Shown here in pieces: positions 1 to 7,086 of a stretch of 52,984 nucleotides of DNA (its first letter is position 1; the number at the start of each line of letters is the position of its first letter). Origin of the DNA: Chloroflexota bacterium (lineage in GTDB: Bacteria; Chloroflexota; Anaerolineae; Anaerolineales; Anaerolineaceae); the NCBI GenBank assembly GCA_023381565.1, contig JAMCRR010000002.1:1-52984 (forward strand), written 5' to 3'. The translations under genes were made by a program, and so were the position numbers. Under the pieces are notes generated by a model. It was not told where the DNA came from and searched no databases. It was given only the letters and a program-made list of their open reading frames with translations.

Positions 1-23
1 GCAAAATCCTCCTTCCTGATCAT
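1..23 (-). CDS. 5' end of an unidentified gene leaving the window
   Basis: An ATG on the minus strand (21-23) is followed by MIRKEDF and then the window edge. A very good ribosome binding site, AAAGGAGGT, lies at 28-36, four bases upstream of the ATG. Only seven residues are visible, so no function can be given. The call rests on the Shine-Dalgarno match alone. Confidence 0.35.
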
Positions 24-97
24 CCGTACCTCCTTTGGTTTCCCAAGTAAGGTACATTTTAGGTGATGTTTAGGGGACTTCTTATTCCGGTGATTGA

Positions 98-520
98 GGT
101 ACTTTTATCACCGATCGTGACACCGACAATACCAATGAACGGGGCGATCAATGGAACGGCGAAGACTTTTCAATCTTCTCACGCGACCAACAGGACGACC
201 CTGCCAACCCCGATTCGGGTGGCCGCGCTCTGCGCGCTGTGGTGCGACCTTACCCAAAGGCGACGGCCGGCGAGCCGCTGCGTTTGTCATTCGACATGCG
301 GCGCCGGGTGTTCGAGTACATCTTCCGGCACGACCCAACGGTCAGCTCCCCAACGGAGATCTTTATCCCAAAATATCAGTATCCGCGCGGCTGCCAGGTT
401 GAAGTCAGCGACGGCCGATTCGAGCTGGATGAAGAAGGGCAGGTTTTACTGTATCGGTATTCCACTGAGCGCCTGGAGCATATCATCCGGGTGAAACCAT
501 CCCAGGCACTCGAACCCTGA
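98..520 (+). pseudogene. C-terminal remnant of a GH5 endoglycosylceramidase-like glycosidase
   Basis: The frame open from 98 to the TGA at 518-520 reads as the C-terminal beta-domain of GH5 endoglycosylceramidase-like enzymes. Visible pieces are GTFITDRDTDN, RAVVRPYPKATAGEP, EYIFRHDP, YQYPRGCQVEVSDG and a closing HIIRVKP. These enzymes remove glycans from glycolipids with two catalytic glutamates, and the catalytic barrel is absent here. In-frame TGA (95) and TAG (71) interrupt the frame directly upstream. The TGA sits where a Gly-Asp-Trp-Gly reading would continue the similarity, so it may be a TGG to TGA change. Nothing coding is recognisable before it. I read this as a decayed fragment beside the integrative element. 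An intact short protein starting at GTG 239 is less likely. Confidence 0.55.
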
Positions 521-802
521 ACCCGCTAAAAAAGTGAGAGTATGCTGTACATATTGAATAGATTAATATAATCCATTAAATATTATCTCGATTGTTCGTA
601 TCCCATCCGAGAAGTTACCGCATTCGTGTTTTATCCACTGAGATACCGGGATTAAATCAGGTGGATTTAGTTGAGATCATCCTGGGGTCGAAGGGGAATA
701 GGCAACAACCAAGCTTTCTGATGATCTAAACAAACGAGCCTGAATATTACACAGGTTCGACCGCCACGGGTGGGGTTAGGAAGCGAGTTATCCCCTATAT
801 CT
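521..802. other. Non-coding stretch left of the integrative element
   Basis: About 280 AT-rich bases between the glycosidase remnant and the left attachment repeat. I see no gene-like frame, tRNA or convincing promoter here. This is chromosomal DNA outside the element. Confidence 0.5.
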
Positions 803-846
803 GGCGCCCCCGGCGGGAATTGAACCCACAACCTACTGATTCGAAG
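803..846 (+). repeat. Left attachment site, displaced 3' half of tRNA-Arg
   Basis: Forty-four bases identical to 3931-3974. They cover the tRNA-Arg 3' half on the minus strand, from the anticodon loop through the T arm to the acceptor stem, with no partner 5' half. Identity ends at 846/3974, inside the anticodon region, the usual crossover zone for tyrosine integrases. Confidence 0.88.
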
Positions 847-920
847 GCTTTTTGTAGTGGTTTTTCGGTGGGTTAGCTATGTCTAATTCGTACGGGTGGG
901 AGTGTTATATCCGAATAATG

Positions 921-935
921 CCATATGTGGTGGTT
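921..935 (+). repeat. Subterminal inverted motif, left end of the element
   Basis: CCATATGTGGTGGTT here matches the reverse complement of 3886-3900 at 14 of 15 positions. The similarity continues outwards with GTTATAT at both ends. It lies about 75 bp inside the left attachment repeat. An integrase or excision-factor binding site is the likeliest role (inference). Confidence 0.45.
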
Positions 936-980
936 CAATCAGTTCGCTGTATTCGATGCAACCAGTTTGAAAACTGTATT

Positions 981-1000
981 GGCACCCAAATGGCACCAAA
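981..1000 (+). repeat. Direct-repeat arm site, left end
   Basis: A tandem of two GGCACC units spaced by AAAT, matching 3835-3854 at 19 of 20 bases in the same orientation. Both copies lie inside the element near an attachment repeat. Tyrosine integrases with an N-terminal arm-binding domain, as here, use such repeats. Assignment as arm sites is inference. Confidence 0.55.
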
Positions 1001-1007
1001 GATAATA

Positions 1008-1577
1008 CTATTTTCTTTTTCGCTTGTTCCTTTTGGACTGCGGTTCTGCCTTGATTTCTTTATGTGGTTCCACCTCTATCCTGAGAGACCGCACCCTATA
1101 TGGGGTAGATTTCCAATACTTCTCTAACTCGGATAGATGATTGAAATACCTAAATTTAATCATAATTGCATCAGTTTGATGAATATTTTCTAATAAAATC
1201 TTTTTATCACCAGACCACCTATCCAATAAGATGACGTCAAAACCTTGTTCGAATGTAGACGCATGTCGCCATTGCCAATTCTTGGGATCTAACTCATTAT
1301 CTATAGTAATAGATCTGTTACGATCATTTTCCCCGTCACCATCCCATGGATGATCGGGCAAGTCACTCAAGGAGAATCTTTTCTTACGCTCTAGTTCATC
1401 AATTTTATTCTCAATCTCCATTGCTGAGTGATATGCCCAAATCGATGGAGTATAACCCAAGCCTACATTTCCTGCGCCTTCAAGTTCTTTTTTGAGATCT
1501 TGAGCTTCTTTCATATCATCCAGAGCATCCAACCGACTGATCAAACCTGCAATTCCTGCAAGAAATCTTGGATCCAT
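1008..1577 (-). CDS. Element-borne hypothetical protein, 189 aa, basic tail
   Basis: I do not recognise this family. The protein begins MDPRFLAGIAGLISRLDAL, has a charged helical N-terminal half (residues about 1-70), a mixed middle with WQWRHASTFEQGFDVILLD, and a very basic end (QSKRNKRKRK) that could contact nucleic acid. There is no signal peptide or membrane segment. The start is supported by GGGGAGG nine bases upstream. It lies just inside the left end of the element, reading outwards, and is AT-rich compared with chromosomal genes nearby. It is probably cargo of the element. Toxin, defence or regulatory roles are possible but nothing in the sequence decides between them. Confidence 0.6.
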   Translation of the reverse strand: MDPRFLAGIAGLISRLDALDDMKEAQDLKKELEGAGNVGLGYTPSIWAYHSAMEIENKIDELERKKRFSLSDLPDHPWDGDGENDRNRSITIDNELDPKNWQWRHASTFEQGFDVILLDRWSGDKKILLENIHQTDAIMIKFRYFNHLSELEKYWKSTPYRVRSLRIEVEPHKEIKAEPQSKRNKRKRK

Positions 1578-2023
1578 AGTTCAGTCCTCCCCTTTTCCTC
1601 CGTTCCAATTGAATGATTCCACGGCTTATATTTATTGTATTTCGTTCCAAGAATAATACAACAACTTGTTGAATAAATTTTCATTCTCCTTCATAGGAGA
1701 TAGTTGTGGTCAGACCAGCCAGTATGAATTCAATAGAATAAATATTCCACCCATTTAGTTTTCCCGGAGGAGGTAACCTCCCCTACTCATCTCTATGATT
1801 GGCTAATCATTTAGCCTTTATGATAGGTGGGAAAGGAACAGCATTCTGACCGTACCATTATTATGCAAGATCTACAGCAATTCTTTGAATCTTACCCTCT
1901 TGCTTACACCAAGTAAGATCATCGTTATGCAATCCTTATCTAGATAATTGGTCAAAACCCATCCAATCGGGAAGAGATATGGTAAGCTTTTTAGGCTGTT
2001 GCTCTGGCCGGTTTTCCCATTTT
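1578..2023. other. Non-coding stretch inside the element
   Basis: About 446 AT-rich bases between the two cargo genes. They hold small inverted repeats (a GGAGG/CCTCC pair at about 1766-1779 and ATGATT/AATCAT at about 1795-1810) but no gene-like frame. They could contain the promoter of the upstream-oriented cargo gene or a terminator of the other; I cannot assign one. Confidence 0.4.
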
Positions 2024-2587
2024 CTATATCCAGCCTTTAGTGTATTTTGCGTAGTTATATTCATCGATCAATTTCAGGAGGGTTCTATTATTTTGAAATG
2101 TATTTGAGAATCCCTGAATCTCTCGAACCACCTGCTTCATCTTCCTGATGAATTGGATGTACCTGTCTTCCGGAAAATCAACCCCACTAAAGGGACAGTT
2201 ATATGCATTGGAAATAAGATCATCCCAAATCGGAAAGAAAGATGGAGCAAGTAAATGCATAGCCTTCGCTGTACCGACAGGTGTCTTCTGTCCTTTACTT
2301 TTCCCTTCACAGATGCGAAGCGCGTTGAGAAATTGTTTGAACAAATCTCTGACTAGTCGATCATCATCAATAGTGAAAGTCAAGATATCACGTTGGCGAT
2401 ATCTGTTCAAAGAGTCGATATTTTGCGCAATACACTGTTCGAGCTTATCAAAGTCGAAAGGACCATACCTATAAAAGGCTTGATTCCAGGTCAATAACAA
2501 AACCCCCAGACTGTTTGCCATTTCACATGGATCGCCCCAGAAATGATCAATTAGAAATGTCGCAACTTTATACATGGCATCCCGCAT
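2024..2587 (-). CDS. Element-borne hypothetical protein, about 187 aa
   Basis: Unknown function. The middle contains TPVGTAKAMHLLAPSFFPIW followed by DDLISNAY. From memory this stretch is typical of a family of uncharacterised bacterial proteins, but I cannot name a domain. The protein is soluble and rich in aromatic residues, with no signal peptide. The ATG at 2587 is used; a TTG at 2596 and an ATG at 2575 are alternatives, and no strong ribosome site decides. It is transcribed divergently from the integrase across about 110 bp, so the two probably share a control region. Its position beside the integrase could suit an excision factor, but the length and the lack of a clear helix-turn-helix argue against that. 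Confidence 0.6.
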   Translation of the reverse strand: MRDAMYKVATFLIDHFWGDPCEMANSLGVLLLTWNQAFYRYGPFDFDKLEQCIAQNIDSLNRYRQRDILTFTIDDDRLVRDLFKQFLNALRICEGKSKGQKTPVGTAKAMHLLAPSFFPIWDDLISNAYNCPFSGVDFPEDRYIQFIRKMKQVVREIQGFSNTFQNNRTLLKLIDEYNYAKYTKGWI

Positions 2588-2697
2588 TAAAATCAATTTC
2601 GATGTAGAAGCGCTTATACCGTTCTACACTTCTATATCTCTACACCTGGCGTTTTCCTCATTAGAACATATATATTTCAAGCTAAAAGGAGGATATT

Positions 2698-3857
2698 ATG
2701 GCAAAGCGCCGTGGAAATCGGGAAGGTTCTATCCAAAAAAGAGAGGATGGTACCTGGCGTGTTCAATTGAGACTAGAGCATAAACGGCTCAGCTATACTG
2801 CAAAAACCCGACAAGAATGCCAGGATTGGCTCAAGCGTACTATCAACCAGATAGATAACGGAATGACTTACCAGGGGGCTAATATGCTTCTAGGAGACTA
2901 TTTGGAAATCTGGCTAAAGACGATCAAAGAGAATCGTCGCCCGAAGACATACATTCAATACCGGAGCAATATCGTGAGATACATCCTACCCCCCTTCGGT
3001 AAAGTGAAGCTCCGGGATCTGCACCCGATCCGTATTGAGAAATTCTTGACTAGTCAACAAGAACATGGTGTAGGCGACCGGACAGTTCAAATTATTTACA
3101 GCATCCTGCACGCTGCTATGGCCAGTGCTGCGAGAAAGGGGATCATTGGGCGGAATCCATTGGATGCGGTTGAGAAGCCGAGAGTCAAGAATCCTAGAGA
3201 GATTGTCGTAATGGATCCAGAACAAGTCCGTCAATTTTTGATTACAGCAGAATGCACCCCTGACAAAGCATTGTTCCACCTTACTCTTACGACTGGCATG
3301 CGCGAGGGAGAAATTTTGGCTTGAGGTGGTCCGATATTGATTGGCAACGATCTCGTCTGAAGGTCCAGCGTCAAATTCAACGTGTTCCTGGTCAAGGATT
3401 GGTTTTCTCACCCCCAAAAACCGAAGCTGGAAGCAGGGTAATTGCATTAGGGCGAGATACGATCGATACTCTCATCGAGCATCAACAGAACCTGAAGGGT
3501 CGCCAAATAATGGCGGGTAATCATTGGCAAGAAATGAACTTGATCTTCCCATCATCTGTAGGTACCCCAATCGATCCACGTAATCTCTTAGAGCGTTTCA
3601 AGAGAATTTTACAATCCGCAGGTCTGCCCCCTATGCGTTTCCACGATCTCAGGCATACCAGTATCACTTTGATGCTCAATGAAATTGGTGTTCCAATCAA
3701 AGAAGCCCAACGGCGTGCTGGTCATACCCGGCCTTCAACCACCATCGATATTTATGGGGGTGAACCAACCTCGAAGTTGGATGAGCTAGTCGCGCAGGGA
3801 TTGGACGATCTCATTACACCGATAAAAGCAGAATGGCACCGAAATGGCACCAAATAA
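2698..3857 (+). pseudogene. Tyrosine recombinase (integrase) with a one-base frameshift
   Basis: This is a phage-type integrase. It has an N-terminal arm-binding domain (GNREGSIQKREDGTWRVQL, residues about 5-24), a SAM-like core-binding domain (about 60-150) and a catalytic domain. Start ATG 2698 follows AAAAGGAGG. The first frame ends with TGMREGEILA and a TGA at 3322. The second frame begins at 3321 with LRWSDIDW and runs to the TAA at 3855. Family alignment expects an uninterrupted GEILALRW, so one base is missing near 3320. The catalytic set is complete across both parts: Arg202 of the first frame, Lys in PKTEAGSR, HDLRH, GHTR and the Tyr in DIYGG. Sequencing error, true mutation and recoding are possible; no classic slippery heptamer is present. 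The gene end overlaps the right arm repeat. Confidence 0.8.
3835..3854 (+). repeat. Direct-repeat arm site, right end
   Basis: Same two-unit GGCACC motif as 981-1000 (19 of 20 identical). It overlaps the last codons of the integrase gene and lies 76 bp from the right attachment repeat. Placement at both ends in one orientation supports an arm-site role. Confidence 0.55.
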
Positions 3858-3884
3858 GAGGGCCTACTCTACCAGTAGGCTCTC
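3858..3884 (+). terminator. Hairpin directly after the integrase stop
   Basis: An 11-bp near-perfect stem (GAGGGCCTACT with AGTAGGCTCTC, one G-T pair) with a five-base loop starts at the base after the TAA. No T-run follows, so it is either a weak terminator or a recombination-site structure. Confidence 0.4.
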
Positions 3885-3885
3885 A

Positions 3886-3900
3886 AACCACCATATATGG
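3886..3900 (-). repeat. Subterminal inverted motif, right end of the element
   Basis: Reverse-complement partner of 921-935 (14 of 15). It also forms part of a perfect 14-bp palindrome, CACCATATATGGTG (3889-3902). Probably a protein-binding site of the recombination machinery (inference). Confidence 0.45.
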
Positions 3901-3930
3901 TGTTTCGATAATATATAACCCCCACAAGTA

Positions 3931-3974
3931 GGCGCCCCCGGCGGGAATTGAACCCACAACCTACTGATTCGAAG
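3931..3974 (+). repeat. Right attachment site inside intact tRNA-Arg
   Basis: Forty-four bases identical to 803-846, overlapping the 3' half of the tRNA-Arg gene. The tRNA reads through this copy intact, so integration rebuilt the gene. Confidence 0.88.
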
Positions 3975-4006
3975 TCAGGCGCTCTGTCCAATTGAGCTAC
4001 GGGGGC
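3933..4006 (-). tRNA. tRNA-Arg (anticodon UCG)
   Basis: The minus strand folds into a full cloverleaf. The acceptor GCCCCCG pairs with CGGGGGC, the D arm is GCTC/GAGC, the anticodon loop is CTTCGAA with anticodon TCG (reads CGA, Arg), and the T loop sits in GGGTTCAATTCCC. The discriminator is G, and CCA does not appear to be encoded. The 3' half is the integration target of the neighbouring element. Confidence 0.95.
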
Positions 4007-4072
4007 GAGTGCACGCGCTTTTTACAGCGACACCCCAATTATATAACCTTATAGCTGTTTGCTCCAGGGGTT

Positions 4073-4909
4073 TTAGCTGCGGTGTGTGTTGGCCGCGCAG
4101 GCAAGCAGGACTGTTTTGATCTGGAAGGGGGTAAGTTCCGGGTGTTTGGAACGGATGAGGGCTACGATGGCGGAGATGTGCGGAGCCGCGAAGCTGTTTC
4201 CGGTCATCGCCAGGTACTGCCGGTCTTTCCACGCCACCCGCACGTCGATGCCGGGGGCGCCGAACTCAACCGGCGGGGAGGGGTTGTAGTAATACGTGAA
4301 TGGGTCGTGGCCTTCGTGAGCAGCGACCGATATGACCGATGAGTACAACGAGGGATAGCTCGGTGCGGGGATATTGTTCACCGCTGAAACGATCACCACA
4401 TTGTGAAAATACGCTTGATCGGTAATCTGGTGGAATAAGGCGAAATATTCCTCGCGCGAGGTGCTCAGGCTTAAATTGACTACTCCCATGTCCTGTTCGA
4501 TGGCCCAGCGCAGGCCGGCGGCAAACTGCAGGGCTTTGCCGCGCATATCCCTGCCCAAAACGCGCACGCTGTACAGCTCGGCTTCAGGTGAAATGAAGTG
4601 GATGATGCCGGCGCAGGCTGTGCCGTGACCGCTCAGGTCGTGCGGAGGATCATCCGCTTCGAAGCGGGCTTTCCCCTTGTAGCGCTCGTCGTAAACGGCG
4701 GCCACACCTCCACAGACGGAGTCTTCCAGAGCAGGGTGGTCGTGCTCGATGCCGCTGTCAACCACTGCCACACGCACGCCTGCGCCGCGGCTCTGCCCCC
4801 ACGCCCATTCCGGAGTGATCTCGGCAAGAGGGCCCATGGCGGTCAGCTGGCGAATCGCTTCGGGTGTGAATTGAGAAGACCAGGCCGGGAGCAGCCGATC
4901 ATTTGCCAT
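4073..4909 (-). CDS. S8 subtilisin-like serine peptidase, cytoplasmic type
   Basis: The catalytic triad is visible: Asp51 in VAVVDSGIEHDHPAL, His95 in DLSGHGTACAG and Ser239 in MTGNSFAAPH. An Asn for the oxyanion hole lies in SAVNN (178-179). The length of 278 residues covers only the peptidase domain. There is no signal peptide and no clear prodomain, only about 40 residues before the core, so the enzyme probably acts inside the cell. Start ATG 4909 has GGAG eight bases upstream. It is the third gene of a small minus-strand group (AHAM-repeat protein, GAF protein, peptidase) with a 44-bp gap to the GAF gene. A processing role for the AHAM-repeat protein is possible but unproven. Confidence 0.9.
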   Translation of the reverse strand: MANDRLLPAWSSQFTPEAIRQLTAMGPLAEITPEWAWGQSRGAGVRVAVVDSGIEHDHPALEDSVCGGVAAVYDERYKGKARFEADDPPHDLSGHGTACAGIIHFISPEAELYSVRVLGRDMRGKALQFAAGLRWAIEQDMGVVNLSLSTSREEYFALFHQITDQAYFHNVVIVSAVNNIPAPSYPSLYSSVISVAAHEGHDPFTYYYNPSPPVEFGAPGIDVRVAWKDRQYLAMTGNSFAAPHISAIVALIRSKHPELTPFQIKTVLLACAANTHRS

Positions 4910-4953
4910 GCCCGGCGCTCCACAGTACCTTCACTTGTTTGTCTCCCGCCACT

Positions 4954-5736
4954 TTAGAACCCTTTTCTGGATTGCGCATAGTCTGCAAACGCGCTGAGGA
5001 TCTGCAGGCAGGCTTTTCGCTCGGCATCTCCTAAGGAGGCAATTCGATTGAAGGAGGCTGCCAGGCGGTAGATATCTTCCCGGTCTTCACCTTCTCCCTC
5101 GGCTTTTTCCAGGAGGGGTAGGAGTTGCGCGGCTTCCTCAGCGCTGCCAGACTCCGCCAGTTGCTGGAGGCCCTGCACCAGGGTAGCGCCTATCTGGCCG
5201 ATCTGCTGCGATTGCTTGATTGCCAGCGCGGCCTGACGGGCGAAGAGGGCGAGCAGCTCCATATCTTGCATTCCGAAGGAAGGGGCGTCGATTTTATCCA
5301 GCACTTCCATCACGGCGATGACCCGGTCGCCCGAAAGCAGAGGCGCTGCCAGGATCGAGCGTGGAACGTAGCCGGTCGTTTGGGCAAATTCCTGGTCGAA
5401 ACGCCCATCTCGCTGGACGTTTGAGGCGGCGATCGGCTGGCCGGTCATTGCCACATAGCCGGCGATGCCTTTATCCAGGGGGATTTGCATCCCAACCACT
5501 GCTTCATTACCCTCCCCATAAGCGACCTTGAACTCCAGGGTCTGCTGTTTTTCATTGACCAGGGCAATCGAAGCCGCGGCAGCGCTGAAAATGCGCGCCG
5601 CCGCCTCGACGATGGATTGCAGCAGATCCTGGTTGGAGTTGGGGAGAATGGCGCGCCCGCTGGCTTCCATTGAGAGCAGCAGCCGCCGCAACTGCCCGGC
5701 CAACCGGGGGTCCTCTTCGGAGTTCGACCGATCCAT
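4954..5736 (-). CDS. GAF-domain sensory protein
   Basis: A 260-residue soluble protein with one GAF domain at about residues 38-185. Typical pieces are IFSAAAASIALVN, PLDKGIAGYVAMTGQPIAAS, RSILAAPLLSGDRVIAVMEV and a closing LLALFARQAALAI. GAF domains bind small molecules or take part in dimer signalling. No output domain follows, only a helical C-terminal region (about 190-260), so the protein probably acts on a partner. The ligand cannot be told from the sequence. It lies between the AHAM-repeat gene and the peptidase on one strand. Confidence 0.85.
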   Translation of the reverse strand: MDRSNSEEDPRLAGQLRRLLLSMEASGRAILPNSNQDLLQSIVEAAARIFSAAAASIALVNEKQQTLEFKVAYGEGNEAVVGMQIPLDKGIAGYVAMTGQPIAASNVQRDGRFDQEFAQTTGYVPRSILAAPLLSGDRVIAVMEVLDKIDAPSFGMQDMELLALFARQAALAIKQSQQIGQIGATLVQGLQQLAESGSAEEAAQLLPLLEKAEGEGEDREDIYRLAASFNRIASLGDAERKACLQILSAFADYAQSRKGF

Positions 5737-5851
5737 GTTATTTACCTTTCGTGCGCAGCCTTATTTAAAATCCGAATTACCCCGAAAGAAATCCTTCGGG
5801 GAAATTCAGTTGTGTCCGGGGAGGGCGCCCTGGACACCGGCTGCGGTAGAA

Positions 5852-6202
5852 TTAGTAATCGATGCGGTAGGTGCCCTGCTCGTTATCCAGGGTAATGCGG
5901 TAATCGATGCGCAGGTCGATGCGCTTGCTGATTTGGGGTTCTGCCTGGGGGGTCATGGCGTGGGCAACGACCTCTTCGTCCTGGGCGGCAATCCGGCTGG
6001 CGATCCTCTCATCAGGGGCAGGGGTGATCTTGGGGGTCACGCGCTCCTTAGACATGGCGTGTGCAGCCACCTCATCGGACATTGCAGTGCGGCTGAGGAT
6101 CATATCGTCCAACAGGTCGCGCTCGTCCTTCTTCAAGGTGGCGCGCATGGCATTTAACTTCTTGACCAAACGGTTCAGAGCCTGAGTTTGCTTGCTGTCC
6201 AT
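5852..6202 (-). CDS. Small protein with a duplicated [DE]EV-x-AHAM motif
   Basis: A 116-residue protein of unknown function. The N-terminal part is a basic amphipathic helix (NRLVKKLNAMRATLKKDERD). Two copies of one motif follow, SDEVAAHAMS (42-51) and DEEVVAHAMT (75-84). The tail is made of short repeated strands, ISKRIDLRIDYRI and TYRIDY. There is no signal peptide, membrane segment or cysteine. Start ATG 6202 follows AAGGAGAGG. Helical leader, repeated short motif and an adjacent subtilase resemble precursor-peptide arrangements, but no modifying enzyme is present and no core-like Cys/Ser/Thr run exists. It may equally be a structural or scaffold protein. The call rests on gene-like composition, the ribosome site and the repeat. 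Confidence 0.7.
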   Translation of the reverse strand: MDSKQTQALNRLVKKLNAMRATLKKDERDLLDDMILSRTAMSDEVAAHAMSKERVTPKITPAPDERIASRIAAQDEEVVAHAMTPQAEPQISKRIDLRIDYRITLDNEQGTYRIDY

Positions 6203-6387
6203 TTTATCCTCTCCTTATCTATCCCAGAAATATGGTGAAATTTTTTTGGATTCTACGGATTCCCGGCGGGAATGAACATATGGAGCGGCGCACCGCCGTG
6301 CTTTTAATCTTCAAGGATCAATTGCAGTGTAGCATCCATTCCCTATTCTGTCTGTCGCCTGAGTGACATAAGGGACTGATGATAGGC

Positions 6388-7086
6388 TCAAATACCCTGC
6401 TGTTGTATCCACCTTTTAAGTGCCGGGCGGTTGAGGAGTACAATTTTACCCCGACCGGTGAGTAGCCAGCCGGCTCTGCGCCAACGACCCAGGGTTTTAG
6501 CCACAGTTTGGCGCGTGAGGCTCGAACGGCCTGCCAGCTCTTCTTGCGAGATGGTTACGTACCCATTAGCGCTGGACTCGCGGTCCAATTGCAGCAAGAC
6601 GCGCGCCAGGCGCGCCTGCGCGTCTAAGAAAGCCAGGGCACTCTCACGCTCGCTGCTTAGATTGAGGCGTGCAGCAGTCGTTTCGAGCAAGCGCCGTGTA
6701 AAGGTTGGTTCTTGTTCAAGCGCATCCAGCAAAGCCTGGCGGGGGATGACGAGTATTTCACTCGCTTCTCGGGCGATTGCATCGGCTGAATGCGCCCGAC
6801 CGGTGATGACGCCCATTTCGCCGAAGCAATCTCCCGAACGCATTTCGTTGATTACCAGCTCGCGCCCTTCTGTGCTGGTCAGCACAATGGCGACCGACCC
6901 CGACCGGACGATGTACGCAGAGTCAGGTGGGTCGGACTGGAGGAAAATTACCTCGCCTTTGGGCACACGCTTCAGCCAACCAGCGTATGCCAGCCTCCTT
7001 ATAACCCGCTCATCCAAATCTCTGAAGAGAGGCGTGTTGTGTAGAAAACCGATGATATCAGAGGGCGGATCCTGAGGATCGTTCAC
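6388..7086 (-). CDS. Crp/Fnr-family transcription regulator
   Basis: A 232-residue two-domain regulator. The cyclic-nucleotide-binding barrel (about 15-130) contains SGDCFGEMGVITGRAHSADA, close to the phosphate-binding cassette. A C-terminal winged helix (about 165-225) includes ISQEELAGRSSLTRQTVAKT as helix-turn-helix. There are no N-terminal iron-sulfur cysteines, so an FNR-type oxygen sensor is unlikely. GTG 7086 overlaps the stop of the SpoIIE gene as GTGA, indicating translational coupling. It is the last gene of the signalling operon, which also encodes a nucleotide cyclase, so cAMP or cGMP is the plausible effector. Targets are unknown. The palindrome before the hydrogenase operon (49726) is a candidate. 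Confidence 0.93.
   Translation of the reverse strand: MNDPQDPPSDIIGFLHNTPLFRDLDERVIRRLAYAGWLKRVPKGEVIFLQSDPPDSAYIVRSGSVAIVLTSTEGRELVINEMRSGDCFGEMGVITGRAHSADAIAREASEILVIPRQALLDALEQEPTFTRRLLETTAARLNLSSERESALAFLDAQARLARVLLQLDRESSANGYVTISQEELAGRSSLTRQTVAKTLGRWRRAGWLLTGRGKIVLLNRPALKRWIQQQGI

Larger units (their letters stand above)
803..3974. mobile_element. Small tRNA-Arg integrative element (about 3.1 kb)
   Basis: The segment lies between two identical 44-bp direct repeats (803-846 and 3931-3974). The right copy is the 3' half of an intact tRNA-Arg, from the anticodon loop to the acceptor end. The left copy is a displaced tRNA 3' half with no 5' half beside it. This is the classic footprint of a tyrosine-recombinase island inserted in a tRNA gene. 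An integrase gene lies just inside the right repeat and reads towards it. Short repeats inside both ends look like integrase arm sites. The only other cargo is two unknown minus-strand genes that are more AT-rich than the flanks. No replication, packaging or conjugation gene is visible. The integrase frame is broken, so the element is probably stranded unless helped in trans. Confidence 0.85.

Noticed and set aside
721-790. Second tRNA 3' half with GGTTCGACC
   Set aside because: The stem around TTCGA does not pair and no acceptor follows.
3310-3330. Programmed -1 frameshift in the integrase
   Set aside because: The zero-frame codons ATT TTG GCT TGA give no X-XXY-YYZ heptamer and no strong following hairpin, so a missing base is simpler.
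5852-6202. RiPP precursor with certainty
   Set aside because: No lanthipeptide, YcaO or radical-SAM enzyme is nearby and no Cys/Ser/Thr-rich core exists; kept only as a finding.
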